Origin: Lineolata rhizophorae
Lineage: Eukaryota > Ascomycota > Dothideomycetes > Lineolatales > Lineolataceae
DNA: 64,000 nucleotides
Assembly (NCBI GenBank): GCA_010093515.1
Contig: MU001674.1
Coordinates: 110,246 to 174,245, forward strand
Direction of reading: 5' to 3'
The notes beneath the pieces are model-generated. The model saw only the letters and a list, made by a program, of their open reading frames with translations, ran no database searches and was not told the origin of the DNA. This document shows positions 22,988 through 33,938 of this stretch, piece by piece (positions within the stretch are counted from its first letter, which is position 1; every line of letters begins with the position of its first letter). Made by a program: the position numbers and the translations under genes.

Positions 22988-24685
22988 TCAATTATCTGCA
23001 TCCATACCCATGCTCTTCAACTTCAGCTCCAAGTCATTTTGCAAACTCTGGACTTTGGAAGCTAGACGCTGTCTCAGAAGCATGTTCGTCTGAGCTTCCA
23101 ACTGAGCCTTGGCCGCCGCGACTTCTTTCCGCAAGTCCTCAATCTCCTCCCGCTGCTGAGCCTCGTTCTCCTTACGGGCGAGCTCCTCTTCGTCAATCTC
23201 CTCTTCTTCCTCTTCTTCATCGTCGTCCTCGGTGGTCTCTGCAGCAGAAGGTGTAACTGCGGACGCCGGAGTAGGCGCGTTGCTCATGGTTCCTCCCGTG
23301 TGCCCATGTTCAACTGTCGGATGGATGGCACCAGACCCCGCATTGTCCGCGTCGGCGTCATCGACATTCATGAGCTCCTGCTCCATGAAGCGTGCCATCT
23401 CATCAGGATCCTCGTCCATGTCCTCCTCAAAAAGCTCGCCGTCGCCATTGGCATCCTCGTAGCCGTCTATCACATCCCCCTCGGCGTCCATCATCTCGCT
23501 CTCCGTACCTTGTTGCTCGGGTCGGGATATGGTGTACTGGGAGCTGCCGCCCTGTAAAATAGCTTCGTCGTCTTCCTGAAGCAACCGCTCAACCTCATCT
23601 TCGACGGCCTCAATGGTGCGGTAGCTAACGCGCTTGCGAAAGCGCCGTTTGCGCACATAGTGCATAGGCGGCGTGAGACCATGCGCATACTGCCAGTTCC
23701 GGTCGACTTCACGCGGCAGCGGAGCTTCGCGGGCAGCCTGTTCAGTGGGGACGCGTCCGATGACAAGAAGCATCTGGCAGATATCGGCACTCTTCCACCA
23801 ACCACGCTTGTCCCAGCTCTTCATGCCTTCAATCACACATGGCAGATCGACCATGGTCGCGGCGTACAACCTGCCTTGAATGCTTATCACAGCACGACGT
23901 CCTTCGCTGTCGAAAAACCTCATCATAACGTCCGCGCCTCCCTCTCTAAGCGACATGCCCACACGCTTCTCTTCGATGGCGCGGCGTAGGTAATCGCAGT
24001 CCTCCCCGGGCTGCATGCGCAACACGAACTCGTGTTCGGTGGCAGGATCTTCTTCCACATCATCGTCCTCACTATCGTATCCCATGCCGATAGGCCGCAC
24101 CGGTGGTTGACCCTTATGCTTGAGCTTGAATCGTGGGTGTCCCGTAAGTGGCGTTGCAGTGGTTGGGGCAGCCCCAGCTTTACTCGCCGCGGCGGCGGCG
24201 GTCTTGAGCTTCAGCGATAGTGTCCGTTGGGGCGCGTTGATTGAGACCTTCGGCGGCTCAGCTGCAGAGGCTTTGGCAGCTTTGGCTTTGGCTTTTGGCT
24301 GCTTCTTGCTCGCCGGAGCCTCCCCAGCACCTTCACCGTCTTCATCTCGAGGGCGCTTCTTCGACTGCTTTGACTGCTTAGGCTTAGCGGGGCTCGACTT
24401 CGCCACGCTGTCCCCCCCTTCAGCAGCTGCGTCCTTCTTATCCTTGCGCACGTATTTGCGCTTCTTTTGCGGCGGTGCTGATTCTTCAACGGCAGCAGTC
24501 GTGACGACCGGTGATGCGACACTCGCTTGTTCCGTCGTGCTTGGGGCAGAAGCGTCAGGTTTCTTCATCTTGAGCTTGAGCTTTGTGCCTCCGGGTGTCT
24601 CAGCAGTTGGCGTCTCCACAGCAGGCATTGTTTGGCCTTCGGCCGGCGCGCTAGGCCTTGAACCGGTGTTCAGTTTGAGCTTCAT
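22988..24685 (-). CDS. taf7: TFIID subunit TAF7
   Basis: A single-exon 565-residue protein. The TAFII55 N-terminal domain spans about residues 216-375, from EHEFVLRMQPGEDCDYLRR through DLPCVIEGMKSWD to the strongly conserved HGLTPPMHYVRKRRFRKR. Before it lies a Lys/Ala/Pro-rich disordered arm of about 210 residues with several basic clusters. After it come an acidic segment and a Glu-rich coiled coil (about residues 490-560). TAF7 is a nuclear TFIID component that contacts TAF1 and restrains initiation. Fungal TAF7 proteins are longer than the human one mainly because of these flanking arms. The start MKLKL is the first ATG of the frame. It is transcribed divergently from a second TFIID-type subunit 545 bases away. 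Confidence 0.92.
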   Translation of the reverse strand: MKLKLNTGSRPSAPAEGQTMPAVETPTAETPGGTKLKLKMKKPDASAPSTTEQASVASPVVTTAAVEESAPPQKKRKYVRKDKKDAAAEGGDSVAKSSPAKPKQSKQSKKRPRDEDGEGAGEAPASKKQPKAKAKAAKASAAEPPKVSINAPQRTLSLKLKTAAAAASKAGAAPTTATPLTGHPRFKLKHKGQPPVRPIGMGYDSEDDDVEEDPATEHEFVLRMQPGEDCDYLRRAIEEKRVGMSLREGGADVMMRFFDSEGRRAVISIQGRLYAATMVDLPCVIEGMKSWDKRGWWKSADICQMLLVIGRVPTEQAAREAPLPREVDRNWQYAHGLTPPMHYVRKRRFRKRVSYRTIEAVEDEVERLLQEDDEAILQGGSSQYTISRPEQQGTESEMMDAEGDVIDGYEDANGDGELFEEDMDEDPDEMARFMEQELMNVDDADADNAGSGAIHPTVEHGHTGGTMSNAPTPASAVTPSAAETTEDDDEEEEEEEIDEEELARKENEAQQREEIEDLRKEVAAAKAQLEAQTNMLLRQRLASKVQSLQNDLELKLKSMGMDADN

Positions 24686-25229
24686 AGTCGCGCGATTTTG
24701 GTAGTTGACAATAGCGTGAGTTCGAGGCGATTAAGGGGACGCTGCAGGATACCGGAGAGAAGGAAAGGCTATGCTAGGGAGGTGGCAAGGGAATGCGAGT
24801 AGAAAGGAGATGCCCACACGTCAGAGCTGACGGGGTACAGTTGCCGGGCAGAAGCCGCCATCTAGGACGGGTTGATGGTATAAAGTTCGGAGGTGAAGCG
24901 GAAGGCACGAGTTCGCCGCCCCGGCAGTTTCCGCCCCTGTCGGACTTGGCCCGAGCGTTCCACCTCCCGCTGCGGTTTTACCTAGACGCGTGCATTATGT
25001 GAAATGGTTGCTCACTTCTGCAGTGTTTGCGATATGGCTCTCTTCAGCTAATAGCGAATTCTTCAATCAGTACCCGATCTCTTCACGCTTCAGGCACCTG
25101 CCTGACCAGCTGCAAGTATCAATCATGCAGCTTCACTGCCTCCTCTTCCTTCTTCTTACCGGTGTACGTTAACTAGATACTCTTCCCTTTCTCTGTGCTG
25201 GACCCGACCTCCACCTGAAGTCCGGCACG
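24686..25229. promoter_or_regulatory. Shared bidirectional promoter of TAF7 and the TAF3-like gene
   Basis: This 544-base interval separates two head-to-head start codons and must hold both core promoters. I see no clear TATA box on either side. A pyrimidine-rich tract before the plus-strand ATG (about 25130-25195) is typical of fungal transcription start regions. Its short length makes co-regulation of the two genes likely, which is an inference. Confidence 0.5.
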
Positions 25230-26061
25230 ATGTCCTCTTCAACGAGCAGCAGCATGCTTCACACGGCGCTGCTGCGCCCTACCGTCTTGCATATACTGCG
25301 TGCTGCGGGATTCCACTCGGCACGCCCTTCTGTCATCGACGTTCTCACCGACATCATGGCTCGCTACCTACACCTACTAGCAGTCCAGACAGCCGCCCAC
25401 GCCACGCATAACCACAACGATCTTGAGCCCACCATTACCGATGTGCGCCTTGCTATGGCGGACTGCGGGGTCTTCCTAGCCAACACGGCAGCATCCGAAG
25501 AGGCGTGGAGAGAGGCATTTCGCAAACCGTTGGAAGAATACCCCGAGCGCAACGGCATACGCGCCAGGGAGATGGCAAGGCGCGACGCAGAAGACACGGC
25601 TGATGTGCGTGAATTTATTGAGTGGGTTAAGGGTGATGCGCATAAGGAAATTAGGAGGATCGCTGGCTTCTTGCCGACGGACGCGGCGCAAGGTGTTAAG
25701 ATGGATGACACAAGAACGCAACCCGAGGATTACTTAACCGGTACGTGTAATTCGTTGTCCAAGATTGTGGATTATACCTGGTAAAGCTAATAGAGGCCCA
25801 TCGACAGTCCTTAAGAAAAAGCACAACAAGACAGGCGAAGAGTCACGGTACCAGGGCACCGTTCTCGGAATCGCAGCTGAGAGCAAACCGATCAAGATTG
25901 AAGGCGGCCCCGCAGAGAGCCTAGCAGAGTGGAACCGTCAAGCCTTCGAGCTTTCCCGCAAGGCACACGAAAAAGCCGAGAAGAACGGAAAGAACGACAC
26001 CAGGATGGAAACGGATGAACCTCACGAGACAAATGGAGATCCTATGCAAGCCGAGCAGTGA
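25230..26061 (+). CDS. Bromodomain-associated histone-fold protein, probable TFIID subunit TAF3
   Basis: Two exons, 25230-25740 and 25808-26061, joined in phase 1 (GTACGT donor, GACAG acceptor), giving 254 residues. Residues about 9-80 form a Bromo_TP histone fold: LLRPTVLHILRAAGF, then DVLTDIMARYLHLLA and DVRLAMADCGVF. It is followed by FIEWVKGDAHKEIRRIAGF and a Lys-rich segment after the splice (KKKHNKTGEESRYQGTVLG), a layout I associate with fungal TAF3. TAF3 pairs with TAF10 in TFIID. No PHD finger is present, as is usual outside animals. The C-terminus is charged and disordered. Other Bromo_TP proteins (TAF8, SPT7) are larger or have other domains, so TAF3 is the best but not a certain call. 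Confidence 0.75.
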
Positions 26062-26642
26062 CGCGGTTGCCAAACAGAGCTTTTTCTAGGTTACTACGAA
26101 GCCACTGGACCGACATCGGAAATCGTCGATGGCCATTGCGTTCAAATGCTATGACGGCCTGAAAACGTCCATGCATCAAATTGAAGGGTATATCTGCCTC
26201 TAGAGGCACGAACCAGTCAAACTATCACGGGATGAGAAACCACAATACAGATTCACTCGATCCAAGTTACTTGTGGGCTATCCTTATTGGATGTTGCATC
26301 TCGAATGTCGAAAATAATATGTTCTCTGCCAAAGTTCTAGCATTTGGTTTAGCTAGAAGCCTCCTGTATACATATTTGACGCTGGATCCTAGTCTAGCGC
26401 CTGACTAACCCCGCTAAGAATGGGAGTGGCCACTGTTCGGTGTAAATAGATACCATGATGTTGCTCGAAAGCCTGGGGTACTCATTCTTTTGAAGGATCT
26501 CGGTTTCGGCAAAGCAAAGTCATAACTTCCTCTGCACTTGTTTCCTTTCTTTTGCTGCTGCCTGTTCTCAAGAGTGCCGATATCAACCCAGAGTTCGGCT
26601 TCCATAAAACCTAAACTTCGCAGAATTTTTCGCGCCCCCGAT
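26062..26642. other. 3' intergenic region between convergent genes
   Basis: This 581-base AT-richer spacer separates the TAF3-like gene (plus) and the 174-residue gene (minus), whose 3' ends face each other. It should contain both 3' UTRs. Nothing coding or structured is seen. Confidence 0.5.
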
Positions 26643-27261
26643 CTAGTCGGTGGGATTCGCTGGCCCTCCTCGCTGTCCCAGTATACCACCAACGTCAACA
26701 TTCTTCTCACGCTGCGAGTGCTTCGCCTCTCTATAAGGCTGCTGTTCGGCTTTCTTCCTATAGAATGTTATGACCCGATTGGCCTCGAGTCAACGATGCA
26801 GTTCCCAACATTGTTGCTTGATAGACCGCTTTCTGTCCCAAATACACTCACCTGTCTAGGTCGCTAGCCAAATCGATCTGCCCTCCACTACTTCCCGTCC
26901 CCTTTTCAAACCCGTCCACTTTCCCAACAGCCGACGCCACCTTTCCCTCTGCCGCTGTCGCCATCTTTTCATCGCCGTCAAACTCATGTAGTCTGTCCAG
27001 GCTCTCGGCAGTCAACCCGGCTTTCTCCTCTCCAGCAGGCGCACCGTGGACCCCTTGAGCCAGGGACGGTTCCTGAGGTGTCCATCCATTTGCAGCTGAT
27101 TGACCAGCGGGTGGGTCGCGGTGGTCGACAAAGGGTTTGCCATGTGGTTGGGTGCGAGCGGTAGCGGACTCCGAAGGATTTATACTAGCGGGGTTGCCAG
27201 CCGTAGTGTAGGCTTGGTCCTTTGTAGGCTGGGACGGGCCCGTCGGGTTGAGGCCAGACAT
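26643..27261 (-). CDS. Small hydrophilic protein of unknown function
   Basis: Two exons, 27261-26852 and 26757-26643 (GTGAGT donor, CTATAG acceptor, phase 2), giving 174 residues. The protein starts MSGLNPTGPSQPTKDQAY. It is rich in Gly, Ala, Ser, Asp and Lys, has no signal peptide or membrane segment, and looks largely disordered. The middle has HEFDGDEKMATAAEGKVASA and GFEKGTGSSGG; the second exon is basic and ends VDVGGILGQRGGPANPTD. The exon join is convincing because the second exon continues the same composition and closes neatly. I recognise the general type as a small conserved ascomycete hypothetical, but no function can be named. Without the second exon the protein would run into the intron and stop early. 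Confidence 0.7.
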
Positions 27262-29407
27262 ATTGGCGCAAGGCGGTTATGCGAATAGAGACGAAATTTT
27301 TAAGGAATTCAACAGAATTGGGGGAGCGAGACTAGATTCAAAAAGAAATTCGTAAATTCTAACCGATAATTTCGCAACTAATTGGTTTCGATTTCAAAAG
27401 TGCGGGTTCCGGGAGACTTCTCGTTAAAAGCCTACTTCAGACTCACGAGGAGGTTCACAATGTAGACGGGGCAAACTCTAAGAGGCTCCATGTTGTCATA
27501 GCCTTCCTCTTTTGGGTGCTGGATGAAGCAACGCCAGTGACGTCGACAAAGTGTCATGTTTGCACTCAGACCAAACATGGCAAACAGCGAGATTTGAATC
27601 CACCTGACCGTCGGCCACTGCCGTTGCCCTCCACCCGGCCACGACAAACTTATTGTAGTAAGCATGCTCGTGACCACGGCGTCCGTGACATTAGCCTCCA
27701 CATTGACTAAGACGGTTTACGCGATCTATGTAGACAGCCACGCGCCACGTGCAGCTAGCAGGGCGCCCACGGAACCTTGAAGCACGGATGCTTAACCGCG
27801 CCCGGCGGAGAAAGGCACGCGATGCATCTGCAGTAGGTCGCATTGCTGCCCCGCCAGGAGACGCTTGTCTGCCCACGGAGTATTCACACCAGTACAAACT
27901 AGAGATCTGCTAGGAATCGCCACACCCGTTCAACAGGCTGTCCTCTGCCCTACGTGCGCAGCAACAACCTCAGTCGAGACCCTAACACTACTAGATTTAG
28001 CTTCACCTAGGAGCCAATCAGAAGAGCAGGATCATCACTATCTACTGCAGCTCCGTGGAGCGAGATAGACTGGATCTAGAAACACGGCACCTGCATCTTG
28101 AAACTTCCAATCGTCGCCACTTTGCGGCATAGATGGTAGGTTTAAAAGTTCAACCCCCAAATCCAGGCCGCCAGCCACGGCTACCACACCACTCCACACC
28201 GTGCACAGCTGAATATCCCGCGGGCGCATATTTTGTTCACGTGCAGCATGATGCCGGCATCGCAACATGTCGCTAACCCGGCAGGACTACGGGATCCTCT
28301 CAAAAGATGACACTTACCTCCACCGTTCACTCCTAGCTACGGCTGATCGGGCGTCCTGACCTCCACGAACAAAACCTTGATGTGGTTAAGCTTCTACTGG
28401 ATCGAGCTTTTTGTCGAGTCCCGATAACGGTCTTGGCTTGCATGGTCAAGAACCCAAGTCCCTACCCACGCCAAGGACGCAGGCCAGAAACACGCCTTCC
28501 CCCAGTTGCTGTCGGGCACGACTAGACAAAAGTTTTCAAGCAGGGAGGTTTGTCCATCTTGGATATGGCACCTTGCCTGGTCCGCAGCATGTTCATGGCG
28601 TATTTTGACGATAGCAACAGCCACCCACAACGACTCTGACAAGTCCGACTTCTCTCTGCAATTTGCTTTTGTAATTTCATTCGCAACCGAGTTGTCTAAC
28701 ACCGTACCTTTGGCGTTGAATGGTGAAACTGATTCTTACTTCTAATACACCCCACGCCCGACACCCTCTTCGCATCCTGCTTGGTTTTTTTTTTTTCCTT
28801 TCACATGCTAGGATTCTTATGAGGTGCAGCGTCTGTGTAGCTGGCTAGCTGTGTGCATGCACCCCATGCGGGCTTGCCTTCTTCCTCCCGTCCTGGATCT
28901 GCAGCCTCGCCTAGACTCGCCCTACAGGGTCCACAGGTTGTTTCCAAAACTGCCTCTCATTCTTGGCCTTGGCCTTCTCTTATCTACCCCATTACTCGAT
29001 TACCTCTTCTACGTTTGTGCCTATCACAAACTTTTCCCTGCTGTTTCCCGGGGGGATCTAACCCTGTTGCGATGCGTGGATGGCTAGACCCGCTCTTCCC
29101 ACTGCGGCCAGACCGGGCCAACGGAACAAGCACTCTTGTTTTGCTTATTTCTCCAAGCGGCCTTCTTCATGATGTACCCCAACGCGTCCTAGCCTTCCAG
29201 ATCGTACCACAGCTCCCATTGCCAAGCACAGATTGACTTGTCGCCAACATGTCGCGCCCGGCATACACTATAAAGACCTCCGGTACGCGAGTAACTCGCG
29301 CGGCTAAGAGACGCCTTCTTGCTTTGACAGCTCCTCCCCTACTGGCTTCGTCCACTGTTCGAGAAGTGGAGCAAGAGAACTAAGGGAAGATTGAGCTTCG
29401 GGCAACG
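27262..29407. other. 2.1 kb intergenic region upstream of DUR3
   Basis: This region lies between two divergently transcribed genes, so it contains both promoters. No coding frame with recognisable features is found. A T-run (about 28786-28797) followed by pyrimidine-rich sequence to about 29080 may mark the DUR3 transcription start region. GATA-type sites are listed separately. Confidence 0.45.
28422..28985 (+). promoter_or_regulatory. GATA sites upstream of DUR3
   Basis: HGATAR-type motifs occur as CGATAA at 28422-28427 and as TTATCT (AGATAA on the other strand) at 28980-28985. Fungal nitrogen regulators of the AreA/NIT2 family bind this core, and urea permeases are commonly under nitrogen catabolite control. 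Two sites in 1 kb could also arise by chance, so this is suggestive only. Confidence 0.3.
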
Positions 29408-31840
29408 ATGGCTAGCAATGCGCCGCTCCATCAGGGCTGGGGGTAAGAACATCACTCCAATCCTATCCCTTGGCATTCTAAGAAACGCTAACATTTGGGA
29501 AATTAGCTATGGCCTCATCATTGGCCTTGGTTTCCTCTTTGCGTAAGTCGCTATCTCTAACCTCACGCGGCTTTGGCAAAGACGATGGACTTACAAGAAC
29601 GCTTGTCTCGCAGCACAATCATGGTCTTCATTACTTGGGCCCTTAGACGGTACCAGTATGAAAAGCAAACCTCTGAGATGTTCAGCACTGCTGGGCGCTC
29701 AGTCAAGTCAGGTCTGGTAAGGATTGCAGCCCCAGGACAGTGCAAACTGAGCGAGGAAGTTCTCACAAGTCAAAAAAGGTCGCTGCTGCTGTCACGTCGA
29801 CCTGGACTTGGGCTGCCACCTTGTTGCAGAGCTCTGGTGTAGCATATAGATAGTGAGTGTTTAGTAGCATTCTGTTCCTTGCTTGCATTGATAACGGTTT
29901 GATTGACAATGTTACAGTGGAGTTTCTGGTCCTTTCTGGTATGCGTCTGGCGCAACTGTTCAGATTATTCTATTCGCAACGGTCGCCATCGAACTCAAGC
30001 GCCGTGCCCCCAACGCACACACCTTCCTTGAAGTTGTGCGTGCCCGCTACGGCCCAATCACTCACATGGTCTATATCGTATTCTGCTGCTTTTGCAACAT
30101 TCTCGGTGCGTGGCATCTGGAGACGTTTTGTTTGGTGATATGTCCTAAATTGTTACGAGATTGCTAACGCTGAAATAGTCACTGCTATGCTTCTGACGGG
30201 TGGTTCTGCGGTCGTGAACTCCTTGACTGGTATCCCCACTGCGGCAGCCTGTTTCCTGTTCCCCATTGGCGTCGTCATTTACACTATGGTTGGCGGCATC
30301 AAGGCAACTTTCATCACTGACTATGTCAACTCGCTTGTCATTGTCATTATCATCTTCATCTTCGTCTTCACGGCATACTCGAGTAACGCCGTTCTTGGTA
30401 GCCCTGGGAGGGTCTACGATATCCTTCGATCCATCACCGCGGACAGGCCGGTACCCGGAAATGCGGACGGCAGCTACCTTACTATGAGGTCTAAGGATGG
30501 CGCTATCTTCTTCGTTATCAATATCGTCGGCAACTTTGGCACCGTCTTCTGCGACAACGCGTATTATAATAAGGCAATCGCCGCGTCCCCTATTCATGCA
30601 CTTCCCGGTTATATTATGGGTGGTATCAGCTGGTTCGCCATCCCTTGGCTCTGCGCTACAACCATGGGTCTTGCCGCCCTTGCTCTCGAGACGAATGCCG
30701 TATTCCCTACCTACCCTGAGCGGCTGCCCGATGCGGACGTCACTGCTGGTCTTGTGCTCCCTTCTGCTGCTGTAGCAATGCTTGGCCAAGGTGGCGCTGT
30801 AGCTACATTGATCTTGGTCTTCATGGCTGTTACTAGCACGTTCTCGTCTGAACTAATCGCTGTCAGCTCCATCTGCACGTATGATATCTACCAGACGTAC
30901 GTGAACCCTAACGCGCACGGCAAGCAACTTGTTCGTATTTCGCACTTTGGTGTCTTCTTTTTTGCCGTTGCGCTTGCGGGATTCTCCACCGGCCTGTATT
31001 ATATCGGCATCTCCATGGGTTACCTTTACCTCATGATGGGTGTCATCATCTCCGCAGCCGTTTTGCCGGCCACGCTGACCCTCATGTGGGCGGACCAGAG
31101 CTGGGCTGCGGCCACATTTAGCCCGATTCTCGGGTTCGCTTGCAGCATGACGGCATGGTTAGTCACGGCGAAGAAGGAGGGCGGCGAGCTATCTGTCGAC
31201 TCAACGGGCTCTAACATTCCCATGTTGGCGGGTAACGTGACGAGCCTACTCGCTCCCATCGTATTCATTCCGATCCTGACGTACTGCCCGCCGTTCAAAC
31301 CCCAGCACTATGACTGGCAGAGCATGCTTGCCATCCGTCAGGCCGACGATGCGGAGCCACAGCACGACATGGAACACGGCGGCGCCATCATAACTCCCGA
31401 AGAGAAGGCGGCCAGGGACGCCGAGGAACAGCGCTTGCTCAATCGCGCTGCCAAGATTGCTCGCTGGCTGACGTTTGGATTGACGCTGGCGCTCCTGGTG
31501 CTGTGGCCCATGCCCATGTACGGATCCAGCTATGTGTTCAGCAAGCAGGTACGTTCCTTTTCTATCAGCTTTGCTCCTTCTTTTCGAGCGTGGAGCCTAA
31601 CTTATTTTATAGTTCTTCACTGGCTGGGTGGTTGTCGGCATCATCTGGCTCTTCGCCACGCTAGGCATGGTTGGCTTCTTGCCTCTCTTTGAGAGCCGGG
31701 CTACTATCGTGCGTACTGCACGCTCTATGTTCAGCGATCTCAAGGGCCTTGGCCGCGGCAGGTCTGTGCTGGCGGGCCAGGAGGCTGAGGGCAGCGGCAG
31801 CGGTAGCGTTGAGGGCGTCGAAGTCGTGGAGAAGTCTTGA
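29408..31840 (+). CDS. dur3: Urea active transporter DUR3 (sodium:solute symporter family)
   Basis: Seven exons: 29408-29442, 29507-29542, 29614-29716, 29779-29852, 29918-30105, 30179-31548 and 31613-31840, giving 677 residues. All junctions keep phase. The protein is a polytopic plasma-membrane symporter with about 15 hydrophobic helices. It starts [20 protein letters not shown] and has the SSF-family stretches [40 protein letters not shown] and a Pro-Met-rich helix near the end. The length matches fungal DUR3 (about 650-720). DUR3 imports urea with protons (or sodium) for urease or urea amidolyase. Five small 5' exons precede the long exon 6. A charged loop (about residues 525-565, [16 protein letters not shown]) faces one side of the membrane near the C-terminus. 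Confidence 0.93.
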
Positions 31841-32088
31841 CAAGGTGTTGTCGGCCAAGCCGTTAGTTTGAGGAGTTTTTGGGTTAGTTTTCGAATTTTC
31901 AAGAGAAACATTGCCAAGCTAGCTAGATATCCAAGATTTGATAAATGTCTAGCGCCACTTGATTCTTAGACGGATACGGCAAATACCACTACGCTCGTTG
32001 TTAGCAGAATATGCCACTTAGCAGTCCTAGAACTTCGTCTGTCACTATTCTCCGTCCGCTGTTCTACAGTGTCACAACCAAGCCTATT

Positions 32089-33292
32089 CTACAGCTTACT
32101 CTCCTTCTCCCCGAGGAGATTCATAAACGCCTCGTGTACGTGTTCTGTCAAATCTCCAGCCTGCAGACTCCTCCCTTTTTCCTTGAACGCCAACCTCGAA
32201 CACTCCCTGGTGATCGAACTCCCACCAAATGCTACCAGGGCCAACGTCTCCTTCTCATCCAAGTCACCCTCATGTTCCCACAGTTTATCTAGATACGCCT
32301 TCCGATATGCCATCAGAGTCGCCAAGCAACCCGTCAACGTATCACCTTGACCTCCGCTCCTCTTTCTTCCGCCCTCTCCGTCGCTCACAACGGTCTGGGT
32401 TCCGTTGCTAATGTAGTCGACCTTTCCTTTCTGTATGATTGTGACACCACCCAGAGCAGCCGCCAACTTCTGACAGACTTTGGTCGGATCTCCCTCGTGA
32501 ACGTCCACACCGGCGCTTTCAGCCAGCCTGCTAAACTCAACCACGTTGGGTGTGAGTATGCACTCGTTCCAGCCACGCACCAGTTCTGGTCGGTGTTGGG
32601 CTAGCTGAAGGCCATCCGCGTCAAGCACGGCAGGGATGCCGCGGGCGCGGGCTTCTGCCAGGACGCGCGCGCACGTGTCTTGCATGAGCTGGTCGCGGCC
32701 AAGGCCCGGCCCGATGACCAGCACGTGCAGGCGCGGCAGCATGGCTACCACGGCTTCGGCAATGGAGTCTGGGTTCTCGGATGCCGAAAGATTCTTGGAT
32801 TGCCGCATGTAAGGGTGCACCATGAGGTTGGGGGAGTAGGTTTTGATAACGGCGCCAGCGCCAGGCTCGCAGATGACGTGAGACTGTAATGGAAAATCAC
32901 TCGATGGTTAGGACGGGTATATATGTAGGAAGGAGATCGATAAGATATGTCCCAGACACGAACGGAAGAACCGAAAATTGGAGAGAAGGCACGATTCATA
33001 AAAACAGACTCGACTTCGATAGCACGAAGCCCTAGAGGCTAAGGAATGTGTGAGGTCTACCATATCGCAACCTAGTTTTGCAGATGCAGCTGCTGAGAAA
33101 TAGGGCGCGCCAGTATAGTCTTCACTACCGCCAATGACGGCAACACGACCGAGTTGGCCTGAGCACGGTGAGCGCTTGCTATCCCTTTGACGTGCTGCTT
33201 GCAGGATCTTGACCTTTATGGAAACTTTCAAGCATCGGGGGTACCATCTTGTATACCTTCCCAAGGAGTTCTTTTCTCGTAGCCGACGCCAT
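32089..33292 (-). CDS. ATP-dependent (S)-NAD(P)H-hydrate dehydratase
   Basis: Three exons: 33292-33214, 33158-33061 and 32883-32089, giving 323 residues. It repairs hydrated NADH and NADPH (NADHX, NADPHX) using a nucleoside triphosphate. It has the YjeF C-terminal, ribokinase-like fold: [20 protein letters not shown] at the nucleotide-proximal start, [18 protein letters not shown] and the catalytic [12 protein letters not shown]. The start [13 protein letters not shown] is the first ATG and agrees with fungal homologues. The two donors are GTCAAG and GTAGAC, both weak, yet the joined protein is continuous with the family on each side (FHKG/QLGRV and GCDM/SHVIC). A neighbouring epimerase domain is absent, as usual in fungi, where the epimerase is a separate gene. 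Confidence 0.92.
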
Positions 33293-33938
33293 GATGGGCG
33301 CGAGGAATAGTTCGTGCACTTAGAAAGGTCCGCGCGGAGTGGGTACGATTACTCGCAGGTGAAAGTTCCCCTATGTAGTTTTCAAAGTCGTGAAGCTTGT
33401 TGAGATTTGCCGCCGATTACTGTGTTTGTACGTCATGACAAATTGCTAAAGAAGCTAGGGCTCCCCCCTGCATCGATCCGTCGTAAGGCCCCTTGCCCCG
33501 CACTTCCGATGTAGTGGACTTATGCCGGGGGCACACCTCTACAGAGCACAACAATTTGATTCTGCCTGATGCTCTGGCCTAACAATGAAATATTTACTAA
33601 TACAGCTCCCTGTAGTCTTGTCTTTAGTTCGTGGAAGCTCCTATAGAAGCATGCATTCGCGATGAGCCAACATCCAGGTTCCCGGTCCTCTACTTTTGTA
33701 ATACAGTACGCCATCGTTGCATGCATACGCCCTTCCGTTTACACGCAAGTCTAAGCAGATAAATAAGTTTCCTGTTGTAACTTTGCTCTGTGCCTCCTTT
33801 GTTGCCCAGCAGTTGCTCAATCGGCTCCAGGCTATAAACTTAGGAGTATTGATCAAGATCATATTTTGTCTTTTCGCTACTTGACTTTTCGCTAAAGCAT
33901 TCCGCCTCTAAGTACGGACACGGAGTAACCACAGCGCA
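33293..33938. promoter_or_regulatory. Divergent intergenic region
   Basis: This 646-base spacer separates the NAD(P)HX dehydratase (minus) and the GFA-domain gene (plus) and must carry both promoters. No specific binding site stands out. Confidence 0.4.

Noticed and set aside
30145-30789. 214-codon minus-strand frame antisense to DUR3
   Set aside because: Shadow of the transporter exon; composition explained by the sense gene.
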